From positions 1 through 31,889 of the forward strand of contig CAAFLG010000041.1 of the NCBI GenBank assembly GCA_900763705.1: a stretch of 31,889 bases of DNA, read 5' to 3'. A model generated the notes under the pieces. That model made no database searches. It worked only from the letters and a program-made list of their open reading frames with translations, and was not told the origin of the DNA. How positions within the stretch are numbered: position 1 is the first letter of the stretch; every line of letters begins with the position of its first letter. The position numbers and the translations under genes were made by a program. This DNA comes from an uncultured Oscillospiraceae bacterium. GTDB taxonomy: Bacteria > Bacillota > Clostridia > Oscillospirales > Oscillospiraceae. This document shows positions 14,435 through 21,722 of the stretch, piece after piece.

Positions 14435-15073
14435 ATGTTTCCTGATATCGCGAACCTGTCCCCCGCCGTATGGGGAATTCTGCTCGCCGCAGCCGCCGCG
14501 CTCATCGTGGCGGTCGTGCTGACCTGCCGCGCATCTTCCCTCTCTACGCGAAAGCTGGTCACCATCGCCATGCTCACCGCCGTTTATGTCGTGCTGAGTC
14601 TGGTCGGTACGCTGAATCTCTGGTGGATCCGCATCAGCGTGGATTCCCTGCCCATTATCCTCGGCGCGCTGCTCTACGGGCCAGTCGGCGGCCTGCTTGT
14701 CGGCCTTCTCGGGAGCCTGATGAATCAGCTCATCACCTATGGACTCACGGTGACGACCGTGCTGTGGGTCATTCCCGCCGCTGCGCGCGGCCTGATGATC
14801 GGCGCTTACGCCAAAAAGTGCCATTTTGAGCTTTCCGGCGCGAAGATCGTCGGTATTCTGTGCCTGACGGCCGTTGTCGTTACCGCGCTCAACACGGGCG
14901 CGATGTATCTCGACAGCGTTATCAACGGCTATTACAACTATGCCTATGTGTTCGGCGGCGTGGTCACCCGCGTGGTCGCCGGCGTTGCAACGGCGCTGGT
15001 CATGTCCTTCGTGGCGCCCCCGGTCGTGAGTATGCTCGACCGCTCGCTGCGCAGCGTCCGTACCGCGCAGTAA
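14435..15073 (+). CDS. folT: ECF transporter S component for folate
   Basis: A 212-residue integral membrane protein with about six hydrophobic segments, the substrate-binding subunit of an energy-coupling-factor transporter. It shows the FolT-type pattern: RKLVTIAMLTAVYVVLSL, then DSLPIILGALLYGPVGGLLVGLLGS and LITYG, followed by the arginine-containing segment PAAARGLMIGA. The folate assignment rests on this pattern and on the THF riboswitch directly upstream. Shared ECF ATPases and the T protein are not in the window, as expected for group II systems. The ATG has AAAGGAGG upstream. Confidence 0.88.
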   Translation: MFPDIANLSPAVWGILLAAAAALIVAVVLTCRASSLSTRKLVTIAMLTAVYVVLSLVGTLNLWWIRISVDSLPIILGALLYGPVGGLLVGLLGSLMNQLITYGLTVTTVLWVIPAAARGLMIGAYAKKCHFELSGAKIVGILCLTAVVVTALNTGAMYLDSVINGYYNYAYVFGGVVTRVVAGVATALVMSFVAPPVVSMLDRSLRSVRTAQ

Positions 15074-15086
15074 AAATAACTTCAAA

Positions 15087-15121
15087 AAAGAGGAACGCAG
15101 CTAAAAGCTGCGTTCCTCTTT
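15087..15121. terminator. Bidirectional terminator between folT and the methyltransferase gene
   Basis: AAAGAGGAACGCAGCT pairs with AGCTGCGTTCCTCTTT around an AAA loop, with an A-run on the left and a T-rich stretch on the right. The flanking genes are convergent. Confidence 0.88.
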
Positions 15122-15123
15122 AC

Positions 15124-16272
15124 TTATTTTCTATCGTTTTCTACGAGTGCGAGGAGGGTCTGCTCGAAGCCGTACTGCTCGCGCAGGCGGCGGGCTTCGG
15201 CAAACTTTTTTGTGCCGCACTTTCCTGTGCGGCGGCAGCGCAGCATCAGGTTTTTCGGCGAGTGGGCGAAGTCGATGAACTCGATGACGTCGACGTCATA
15301 GCCCTCATCCTCCAGAACGGCGGCGCGGATGGCGTCGGTCAGCAGCGCCGAGAAACGCTCCTGAAACAGCCCGTGGGAGAGAAGAAGGTCAAAGTCGCCG
15401 CCCTTGCGGATGGTCTTGTTGACCTCGTGCTGGCAGCAGGGGACGGAGAAGATGTGCTCCACGCCGCGCGAGATGGCGTAGTGCAGGGCGTAGTCGGTCG
15501 CGGTGTCGCAGGCGTGGAGGGTAACGAGCATATCGATGTGCTCATCGTAGAGCACATCGCGCGTCACGTCGGCAACGACAAAGCGCAGACCATTGTAGCC
15601 GTAGCGCGCGGCGACCTCATTGCAGTGCTCGACAACATCCTCTTTCAAGTCGTAGCCGATGATCTTCGCGCGCACGCCGCGCTTGACGGCGAAATAGTAG
15701 TAGAGCACGAACGTGAGGTACGATTTGCCGCAGCCAAAGTCGAGAATGGTGATCTCGTCGCGCCCGTAGGAGCGGAATGCGTCGTCCACGAGCTCGATGA
15801 AGCGGTTGATCTGCTTATATTTGTCGTACTTTGCCTTGACGATCTTGAACTCGGGCGTGAAGACGCCGAGATCGACGAGGGCGGGGATGTTCTCGCCCTC
15901 CTGCAAGATGTATTCCTTCTTGCGGTTGTGCGAGGCCACGGCGGCGCGGGACGCGCCGGACTTGGCCGTGCACTTGTACGCGCCGTTCGTCTTGCGGACG
16001 TACTGGCGCGTTTCACTCTCGGTGCAGAGCGTGACGGAGCGGAAGAGGCCGTCGAGCTCCTGCTCAAAGGTCTCGAGCAGCGCGCCGCGCGCGACGTTGC
16101 GGTGCGAGACCTTCTGCCCCTGCTGGTATTCGAGCTGGAAAAAGGCCTTGCCGCGCAGGGTGAGCGGCCGCACGGTGACACGCGAGTGACCGATGCGCGC
16201 GGCCGGCTCGGCGAGGACGAGCTTGGTGAGCGTGCCGAGGCGCTCGGCAAGGTCGCTTAGAACGATGCTCAT
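15124..16272 (-). CDS. SAM-dependent methyltransferase, Methyltransf_32 type
   Basis: A 382-residue protein with a class I SAM-binding fold in its second half. The glycine motif is ILDFGCGKSYLTFVLYYYF (about 194-212), followed by IIGYDLKEDVVEHC, then VTLHACDTATDYAL and PCCQHEV, features shared with the Methyltransf_32 family that includes GSTCD-like and METTL25-like proteins. The N-terminal 150 residues are more variable and include a basic stretch, KCTAKSGASRAAVASHNRKK, that could contact RNA. Its ATG overlaps the rsmI stop codon by four bases. Pairing with rsmI hints at an RNA substrate, but that is inference. Confidence 0.85.
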   Translation of the reverse strand: MSIVLSDLAERLGTLTKLVLAEPAARIGHSRVTVRPLTLRGKAFFQLEYQQGQKVSHRNVARGALLETFEQELDGLFRSVTLCTESETRQYVRKTNGAYKCTAKSGASRAAVASHNRKKEYILQEGENIPALVDLGVFTPEFKIVKAKYDKYKQINRFIELVDDAFRSYGRDEITILDFGCGKSYLTFVLYYYFAVKRGVRAKIIGYDLKEDVVEHCNEVAARYGYNGLRFVVADVTRDVLYDEHIDMLVTLHACDTATDYALHYAISRGVEHIFSVPCCQHEVNKTIRKGGDFDLLLSHGLFQERFSALLTDAIRAAVLEDEGYDVDVIEFIDFAHSPKNLMLRCRRTGKCGTKKFAEARRLREQYGFEQTLLALVENDRK

Positions 16273-17153
16273 GCGCCGAACCTCTCTTTGAGCGCAAGGT
16301 GCGCGGCGTACAGCTCATTTTTGCTGTAGGTGTTGTTCTCATCCTTCAAAAGCAGCTTGATCGCGTCCTTGGCCGTGCAGTCACTGCGCACCATGCAGTC
16401 CACAAGCAGCGCCTCGGGGGAGGTGATGTGCTCGACCTTACGCAGGCGGTAATCGTCGCAGACCTCGACAATGAGGGCGTATTCGCCCTTTTCGTAGGTC
16501 TCCTTGGCGATGAGCTGCGCCTTGACCTCCTCGGGCGTGCCGCGGAAGGTCATCTCGTGGAGCTTCGTCATGTCGTTGCAGAGGCAGAGACGAAGCTGCG
16601 CGCCCTCCTCGATGAAGAAGTCGATGACGCTCATGATGCGCTTGGGGGACTCGTAAAAGGCGTAGGTCGAGGTGTCGCCCTTGCGCATCATCATCAGCAC
16701 GCGGCGGCGGTCCGCCGTCTCGCGCGGGAAAAAGCCGTAGAAGAGGAAGCTCGACAGATCAAAGCCCGAGATCGACAGCGCGTTGACCGCGGCGCAGCAG
16801 CCGGGCACGCCGACAACGCGGATGCCGTTTTCGACCGCGGCACGGATGAGCTCGTTGCCGGGGTCGGAGATGCAGGGCGTGCCCGCGTCGGTGATGACGG
16901 CGATGCTCTTGCCGGCGGCGAGCTGCTCGATGAACCACTTGGCCTTGCCGTATTCGTTGAACTTGTGGTTGGCGCTCAGACTGTTGCCGCGGATGCCGAG
17001 CTTGTTGAGCAGCACCACGCTGCGGCGGGTATCCTCGGCGGCGATGATGTCGGCGCTCGACAAGATCTCGCGCCCGCGCTCGGACATATCGCGCGAGTTG
17101 CCGATGGGCGTTGCGACGATATAAAGGGTTCCTGTGGTCTTCTGTTCGTCCAT
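16269..17153 (-). CDS. rsmI: 16S rRNA (cytidine(1402)-2'-O)-methyltransferase
   Basis: RsmI 2'-O-methylates C1402 in the decoding centre of 16S rRNA. The 294-residue protein has the tetrapyrrole-methylase-like fold: GTLYIVATPIGNSRDMSERG at the N-terminus, AEDTRRS, NHKFNEYGK where other members have an N-H-N/E segment, VITDAGTPCISDPG, VPGCCAAVNALSISG and FYGFFPR. Length is normal. The ATG at 17153 is chosen because GGAGG lies five bases upstream and the protein then begins just before the conserved first strand; longer in-frame starts run into the promoter. It is translationally coupled to the following methyltransferase. Confidence 0.95.
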   Translation of the reverse strand: MDEQKTTGTLYIVATPIGNSRDMSERGREILSSADIIAAEDTRRSVVLLNKLGIRGNSLSANHKFNEYGKAKWFIEQLAAGKSIAVITDAGTPCISDPGNELIRAAVENGIRVVGVPGCCAAVNALSISGFDLSSFLFYGFFPRETADRRRVLMMMRKGDTSTYAFYESPKRIMSVIDFFIEEGAQLRLCLCNDMTKLHEMTFRGTPEEVKAQLIAKETYEKGEYALIVEVCDDYRLRKVEHITSPEALLVDCMVRSDCTAKDAIKLLLKDENNTYSKNELYAAHLALKERFGA

Positions 17154-17192
17154 AAGATCCTCCAAAAGCAGATTATTTCTCATTATAATTGC

Positions 17193-17221
17193 AGTATAGC
17201 CTATTTTGCCGCGCCTTGCAA
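17193..17221 (-). promoter_or_regulatory. rsmI promoter
   Basis: On the minus strand TTGCAA (17216-17221), a 17-base spacer and TATACT (complement of 17193-17198), 40 bases before the rsmI ATG. Confidence 0.5.
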
Positions 17222-17245
17222 GGCGGGAGAGGCGGGGATTTTCAT

Positions 17246-17274
17246 TTGCTTTTTGCGCCCGCCGCGATATAATG
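17246..17274 (+). promoter_or_regulatory. Promoter of the S41 protease operon
   Basis: A consensus TATAAT near 17268-17273 with a TTGCTT about 16 bases upstream, 32 bases before the protease ATG. The segment CGCGATATAATG is shared with the ftcD promoter. Confidence 0.55.
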
Positions 17275-17304
17275 AAGGCACACTGAGAAAAAAGGAGAAA
17301 CACC

Positions 17305-19194
17305 ATGAAAGAGAAAGGTCTTCGCCTCGGCGCGTTTTCCTGCGCTGCGGCGCTGCTGCTTGCAACGGGCGCGCAGGCGCTGAGCGTGGAGGAAGCGCGC
17401 GAAATTTTGCAGCGCAGCTACGTTGACCGCCTGCCGCGCGCGGCACAGGACGCAAGCTCGCTCGACGAGCTCTTTTCCTACACGGATGACTACACCTACT
17501 ACATGACGGGAGAGGAATACAAGGCCTTCCTCGCGGGCGTTGAGGGCGAGGAGAGCTTTACCGGCATCGGCGCGGAGATCCGATACAGCGAAGACGGCAT
17601 TGAGATCGTGTCGACGCTCAAAGGCGGCGGCGCGGAGAAGGCGGGACTGCTCGCGGGCGACGTGATCGTTGCCATCGACGGAGAGGGCTGCGTGCCGGGA
17701 ACGGCCGAGGCGCGCGAAAAGCTGCTCGGCGAGGCGGGCACGCAGGTGCGCGTGACGGTCCTGCGCGCGGACGGCAGCAAAAAGGATATCACCGTGACGC
17801 GCGCGCTCGTCGTGCAGGCGAATACAAGCGTCAGCGCGGAGGGCGGCGTTGGCTATATCGACTGCGGCAGCTTCGGCTCGCAGACGGGGACATATTTTCA
17901 GGACGGCGTGCGCAAATACTCGAGCGCTGTGCGCGCATGGATCGTGGACCTTCGCGGCAACGGCGGCGGTCTTACCTCCGCGGCGGTGACGGCGCTGGGG
18001 ACCTTTGCGGGCAAGGGAGAGCTTGCCTATTTTGTCGACCGCGACGGCGACGCCATCCCCGAGCGCTACGCGGGCGCGGATCTGACGGACAAGCCCGTGA
18101 TCGTTCTGATGAACGGGGGCAGCGCGAGTGCGTCGGAGATCTTTGCCGGCGGTATCCTCGGCACGGGCTCGGGCATCGTCATCGGCGAGCGCAGCTATGG
18201 CAAGGGCGTGGCGCAGATCGTATACGACGGGACGAACTGCCCGTATCTGACGGACGACGCTGTCAAGCTGACGGCGTACCGCTTCTACTGCGCGGGCGGC
18301 AACACGAGCGACCGCGTGGGCGTTGTGCCGACGCTCTACATCCCACAGGGCTGGACAACGGCGGTGGCGCAGCTGCTCACGGGGGAGAAATGCGTGGACG
18401 GCAGCGCATATCTGCACCTTGTGCTCGGCGGGCTTGACTTCTATGTGGACATAACCGAGGCAAAGCAGCAGACCGGGGCGACGGAAGCCCTGCTGCGCGC
18501 GCTCGCACCCGATACAGAGCTCTACTGGGGAGAAAACGGCGCGGAGGAGCGCGTGACGAGCGCGCAGGCGCGCGAAAAGCTTGGCGCGCCGCAGGCAAGC
18601 CTTGATTTTAACGATGTTGCAAGCAGTGCCTATGCCGGCGAGATCAACGCGCTTGCGGCGTATCGCATCGTCTTTGGCGACAAGGGTGCCTTCCGCCCGG
18701 AGGACACGATGACGCGCGCGGAGGTCTGCGCGCTGCTGGCGCAGGCACTGGATGTGTACGCGCAGGGCGAGGACTATTTTGCCGACGTTCCGAAGGGCAG
18801 CTGGTATGCCCCCTCCGTGAACGCGATGGCGTCGCTGGGACTTATCTCCGGCGTGGGCGGCGGACGCTTTGCACCGAATGCGACGATGACGCAGGAGGAA
18901 TTCATCACGGTGCTGGGCCGTCTGGTCGAATTTTTGAATCTGGACGCGCGCGCCTATCTCGATGAGCATCCGCTGGCCATTTTGCAGCCGCTTGCGCAGT
19001 ATAAGAGCTTTTCGCCATGGGCCATCCGCTGCGCGGACCTTTTGACGGGTTCTGTGACGGACGAAAGCGGTGAGGCGGTGACGATGTACTGCACCGACCT
19101 TGCGCACATCGAGCCGAAGGCGCCGATCCTGCGCGAGCAGGCGGCGGCTGCGCTCTACAATGCGCTGCGCACGACGGGCGTTCTCAAATACTGA
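17305..19194 (+). CDS. S41 family (CtpA-like) serine protease with SLH domains
   Basis: A 629-residue exported protein. A signal peptide (about 1-25, ending GAQA) is followed by a short S41 N-terminal segment, a PDZ domain (about 85-165) and the protease core (about 182-345). The catalytic serine is S275 in GGSASASEIFAGG, with K300 and Q304 in SYGKGVAQ; the 25- and 29-residue spacings match carboxy-terminal processing proteases. After a linker, two clear SLH motifs (about 435-480 and 490-535) and a degenerate third end at the C-terminus, which would hold the enzyme on the cell wall. GGAG precedes the ATG. CtpA-type enzymes normally lack SLH repeats; this combination is seen in some Clostridia. 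The substrate is unknown. Confidence 0.92.
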   Translation: MKEKGLRLGAFSCAAALLLATGAQALSVEEAREILQRSYVDRLPRAAQDASSLDELFSYTDDYTYYMTGEEYKAFLAGVEGEESFTGIGAEIRYSEDGIEIVSTLKGGGAEKAGLLAGDVIVAIDGEGCVPGTAEAREKLLGEAGTQVRVTVLRADGSKKDITVTRALVVQANTSVSAEGGVGYIDCGSFGSQTGTYFQDGVRKYSSAVRAWIVDLRGNGGGLTSAAVTALGTFAGKGELAYFVDRDGDAIPERYAGADLTDKPVIVLMNGGSASASEIFAGGILGTGSGIVIGERSYGKGVAQIVYDGTNCPYLTDDAVKLTAYRFYCAGGNTSDRVGVVPTLYIPQGWTTAVAQLLTGEKCVDGSAYLHLVLGGLDFYVDITEAKQQTGATEALLRALAPDTELYWGENGAEERVTSAQAREKLGAPQASLDFNDVASSAYAGEINALAAYRIVFGDKGAFRPEDTMTRAEVCALLAQALDVYAQGEDYFADVPKGSWYAPSVNAMASLGLISGVGGGRFAPNATMTQEEFITVLGRLVEFLNLDARAYLDEHPLAILQPLAQYKSFSPWAIRCADLLTGSVTDESGEAVTMYCTDLAHIEPKAPILREQAAAALYNALRTTGVLKY

Positions 19195-19195
19195 G

Positions 19196-19459
19196 ATGTG
19201 GTACGTTTACATGCTCCTGTGCGCGGACGGCTCGCTCTATACGGGCAGCGCAACGGACGTGGAGCGGCGATTTGAAGCACACAGAAGCGGGCACGGGGCA
19301 AAGTATACGCGCTCGCACCCGCCGCTTGCGGTCGTCTACCGCGAGGCCTGCGGCGATAAGGGCGCGGCGCTGCGGCGGGAGGCCGCCATCAAAAAGCTGC
19401 CGCGCGCGGAAAAACTGAAGCTTGCGGAGGGAGGTAACGATGAAAGAGACGATCATTGA
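19196..19459 (+). CDS. GIY-YIG nuclease superfamily protein (UPF0213/YhbQ type)
   Basis: An 87-residue single-domain protein: WYVYMLLCADGSLYTGSA supplies the paired VYM and YTG strands of the fold, and ERRFEAHRSGHGAKYTR follows with the conserved Arg and His. A Glu in ALRREAAIKKL is the likely metal ligand. YhbQ-like proteins are small and often lack a well-defined role; some cut DNA in vitro. The ATG lies one base past the stop codon of the protease gene, and the last 20 bases overlap nnrD, so the four genes here look like one transcript. Confidence 0.85.
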   Translation: MWYVYMLLCADGSLYTGSATDVERRFEAHRSGHGAKYTRSHPPLAVVYREACGDKGAALRREAAIKKLPRAEKLKLAEGGNDERDDH

Positions 19460-20321
19460 CCGCGCATATGCGAAAAGCATCCTGCCGCCGCGCAAGGCGG
19501 ACGGTCACAAGGGGAACTTTGGAAAGCTCCTGGTCCTCGGCGGCTGCGTGGGCTACACGGGCGCGCCGTATCTCGCGGCGAGCGCGGCGGAACATTCCGG
19601 CTGCGGCCTTACCTATCTCGGCGTGCCGGAGAGCATCTGGGCGATCGAGGCCGCAAAATGCGCGGGGACAATGCCCTTTCCCCTGCCGGAGGCGGACGGG
19701 AAGCTGTGCATCGCGTCGCTTGACGCGATGCAGGATAAATTAAACGCCTGCGATGCGGTCGCGCTCGGCCCCGGCCTCGGGCGCGGAAAAGAGACGGAGC
19801 GGCTCGTCCACGCGCTTTTGCGGCAGGCAAAGCAGCCGCTGGTGCTGGACGCCGACGGCCTGAACGCCTTGCAGGGCTGCGCGGAGAGACTTTGCGAGCG
19901 GCGCGGCCGCGTGACGATCCTCACGCCGCACGACGGCGAATTTGCCCGCTTGAGCGGGCGGACGCTCAAGGAGCTTTCCTCGAAGGACCGCGCGGCTCAC
20001 GCCTGCGGCTTTGCGCAGGCGCACGGCTGCATTGTGGTGCTCAAGGGGCACCGGACGCTCATCGCATTGCCGGACGGGACGCTGTACCGCAACACGAGCG
20101 GCACCTCGGCGCTCTCCAAGGGCGGCAGCGGCGATGTGCTGACGGGGCTGATCGCCTCGCTGCTCTGCCAGGGGACGGGCGCGGCGGAGGCCGCGGCGCT
20201 CGGCGTGTGGCTGCACGGCCGCGCGGGCGAGCTGCTGGAAGAAGAGATGACGGCCTACTGCGCAAGCCCGCTCGCGCTCATCGAGCGGGGACTGCCGGGG
20301 GCATTCAAAGAGCTTTGCTGA
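19440..20321 (+). CDS. nnrD: ADP-dependent NAD(P)H-hydrate dehydratase
   Basis: Repairs damaged hydrated NADH and NADPH using ADP. The 293-residue ribokinase-like protein contains the substrate region KGNFGKLLVLGGCVGYTGAP (about residues 24-43), ALGPGLGRGKETE, LDADGLNAL, ILTPHDGEFARL and the nucleotide/catalytic motif SKGGSGDVLTG, whose aspartate is the presumed base. It covers only the dehydratase half; in many bacteria this is fused to the epimerase NnrE, which is not in this window. The ATG at 19440 follows GGAGGGAGG and overlaps the end of the GIY-YIG gene. Confidence 0.93.
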   Translation: MKETIIDRAYAKSILPPRKADGHKGNFGKLLVLGGCVGYTGAPYLAASAAEHSGCGLTYLGVPESIWAIEAAKCAGTMPFPLPEADGKLCIASLDAMQDKLNACDAVALGPGLGRGKETERLVHALLRQAKQPLVLDADGLNALQGCAERLCERRGRVTILTPHDGEFARLSGRTLKELSSKDRAAHACGFAQAHGCIVVLKGHRTLIALPDGTLYRNTSGTSALSKGGSGDVLTGLIASLLCQGTGAAEAAALGVWLHGRAGELLEEEMTAYCASPLALIERGLPGAFKELC

Positions 20322-20344
20322 AAAAGAGAAAGGAAACACGATCG

Positions 20345-21661
20345 ATGGAGAAGATCAAAGGGAAATTTGTCACGCCGGAGAAGGCGGTTCTGACTGTCCG
20401 CGACGGCGACTGGGTGGATTACGGCTTCGGCGCGGGCTTCCCGGAGCTGCTGGACCGCGCGCTCGCCGCACGTAAGGGAAAGGTGAAGGATGTGAAGGTG
20501 CGCGGCGGACTTGTCATCCGGCCGCGCATCGAGATCGTGGAGTCAGATCCCGAGCAGGAGAGCTTCACCTACTATAGCTGGCACATCGGCGACTATGAGC
20601 GAAAGCTCCAGTCGCGCGGTCTTGTGCGCTTCCTTCCCGTGGCGCTCAGGTATCTTCCCTATCTCTACCGCGACGGGCACATCCGCTGCGACGTGGCGTT
20701 CGTGCCGGTGTCGCGGCCCGACGAGGACGGCTACTGCGGCCTTGGCATTTCAAACTTCGCGTGGCGGACGATCTTTGAGAGCGCCCGCACGGTCATCTTC
20801 GAGATCAACGAGCGCTATCCGCGCTTGCAGGGCGTGGACGGCTCGCACCGCGTGCACCTGAGCGAGGCGGACTACATCGTTGAGGGAGCGCACGAGCCGC
20901 TGCCCCTGCGCTCTTACCGCGCGCCGAGCGAGACGGATATCGCCATTGCAAAGCTCGTGGTGGATGAGATCCCCGATGGGGCGACGCTCTCGCTCGGCGT
21001 GGGCGGCGTGCCGTTCACGGTCGCCAAGATGCTCGCTGCGTCCGACAAGCGCGACCTCGGCTGCCACACGGGCACGATCTCGGACGCCTTCCTTGCGCTC
21101 TACCGCGCGGGCAAGCTGACGGGCGCGCGCAAGGAGCTCGACACGGGGCTTGCAAGCTGGAACCTTGCGATGGGCTCGCAGGAGCTTTACGACTGGCTCG
21201 ACGCGGAGCCGGGCCTCTTCCACCCGGGCGACCTTGACTACATCCACTCCGTCGAGCGCATCGGACGCCTCAGCAACGTCATCAGCATCAACGGCGGCGT
21301 ACAGCTTGACCTCATGGGGCAGGAGAACGCCGAGAGCGCCGGAACGCGCCAGCTTTCGGGCATCGGCGGGCAGATGGACTTCCTTGAGGGCGCGTTCCGC
21401 TCCAAGGGCGGCAAGGGCTTTATCTGCATCAATTCCTCGCGCGTAACGAAGGACGGCGAGCGCAGGAGCAACATCGTTGCGGCGATCCCCGGCGGCAGCA
21501 CCGTTTCCGCCCCGCGCACGATGATCGACTGCGTGGCGACGGAGTACGGCGTGGTGCGCCTGATGGGCAAGAGCCTGCGCGAGCGCGCGGAGGCGATGGC
21601 CTCCATCGCGCACCCGGATTTCCGCGAGGAGCTGATGAAATACGCGCGCGAGCACTTCTGA
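20345..21661 (+). CDS. Butyryl-CoA:acetate/4-hydroxybutyrate CoA-transferase-like protein
   Basis: A 438-residue member of the acetyl-CoA hydrolase/transferase family. It matches butyryl-CoA:acetate CoA-transferases of gut Clostridia: SFTYYSWHI corresponds to their FTWNSWHM segment, SDAFLALYRAGKLTGARK to their AFVDIAKAG segment, and SGIGGQMDFLEGAF and RSKGGKGFICI are typical. The CoA-binding glycine motif is GVGGVPFTVAKML (about 218-230). At the position where this family normally has HTE with the catalytic glutamate, this protein reads HTG (G243). It may therefore be inactive as a ping-pong transferase or use another residue. The ATG at 20345 is 23 bases after nnrD, with AGAAAGGA upstream. 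Confidence 0.82.
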   Translation: MEKIKGKFVTPEKAVLTVRDGDWVDYGFGAGFPELLDRALAARKGKVKDVKVRGGLVIRPRIEIVESDPEQESFTYYSWHIGDYERKLQSRGLVRFLPVALRYLPYLYRDGHIRCDVAFVPVSRPDEDGYCGLGISNFAWRTIFESARTVIFEINERYPRLQGVDGSHRVHLSEADYIVEGAHEPLPLRSYRAPSETDIAIAKLVVDEIPDGATLSLGVGGVPFTVAKMLAASDKRDLGCHTGTISDAFLALYRAGKLTGARKELDTGLASWNLAMGSQELYDWLDAEPGLFHPGDLDYIHSVERIGRLSNVISINGGVQLDLMGQENAESAGTRQLSGIGGQMDFLEGAFRSKGGKGFICINSSRVTKDGERRSNIVAAIPGGSTVSAPRTMIDCVATEYGVVRLMGKSLRERAEAMASIAHPDFREELMKYAREHF

Positions 21662-21670
21662 ATAGAGCAT

Positions 21671-21706
21671 AAAAAGGACCGTTTCCATCGGAAACGGTCC
21701 TTTTTT
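21671..21706. terminator. Bidirectional terminator between the CoA-transferase and symporter genes
   Basis: AAAAAGGACCGTTTCC pairs with GGAAACGGTCCTTTTTT around an ATC loop; convergent genes lie on both sides. Confidence 0.9.
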
Positions 21707-21722
21707 ATTTGACGGAAGGGGT

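Noticed and set aside
17154..17306. A longer rsmI start at 17306
   Set aside because: It would run through the rsmI promoter and overlap the divergent protease gene; GGAGG lies directly before the ATG at 17153.
17242..19107. A 621-codon minus-strand open frame opposite the S41 protease gene
   Set aside because: It is antisense to a gene with complete catalytic and SLH motifs, and is Arg/His/Ala-rich without domain features.
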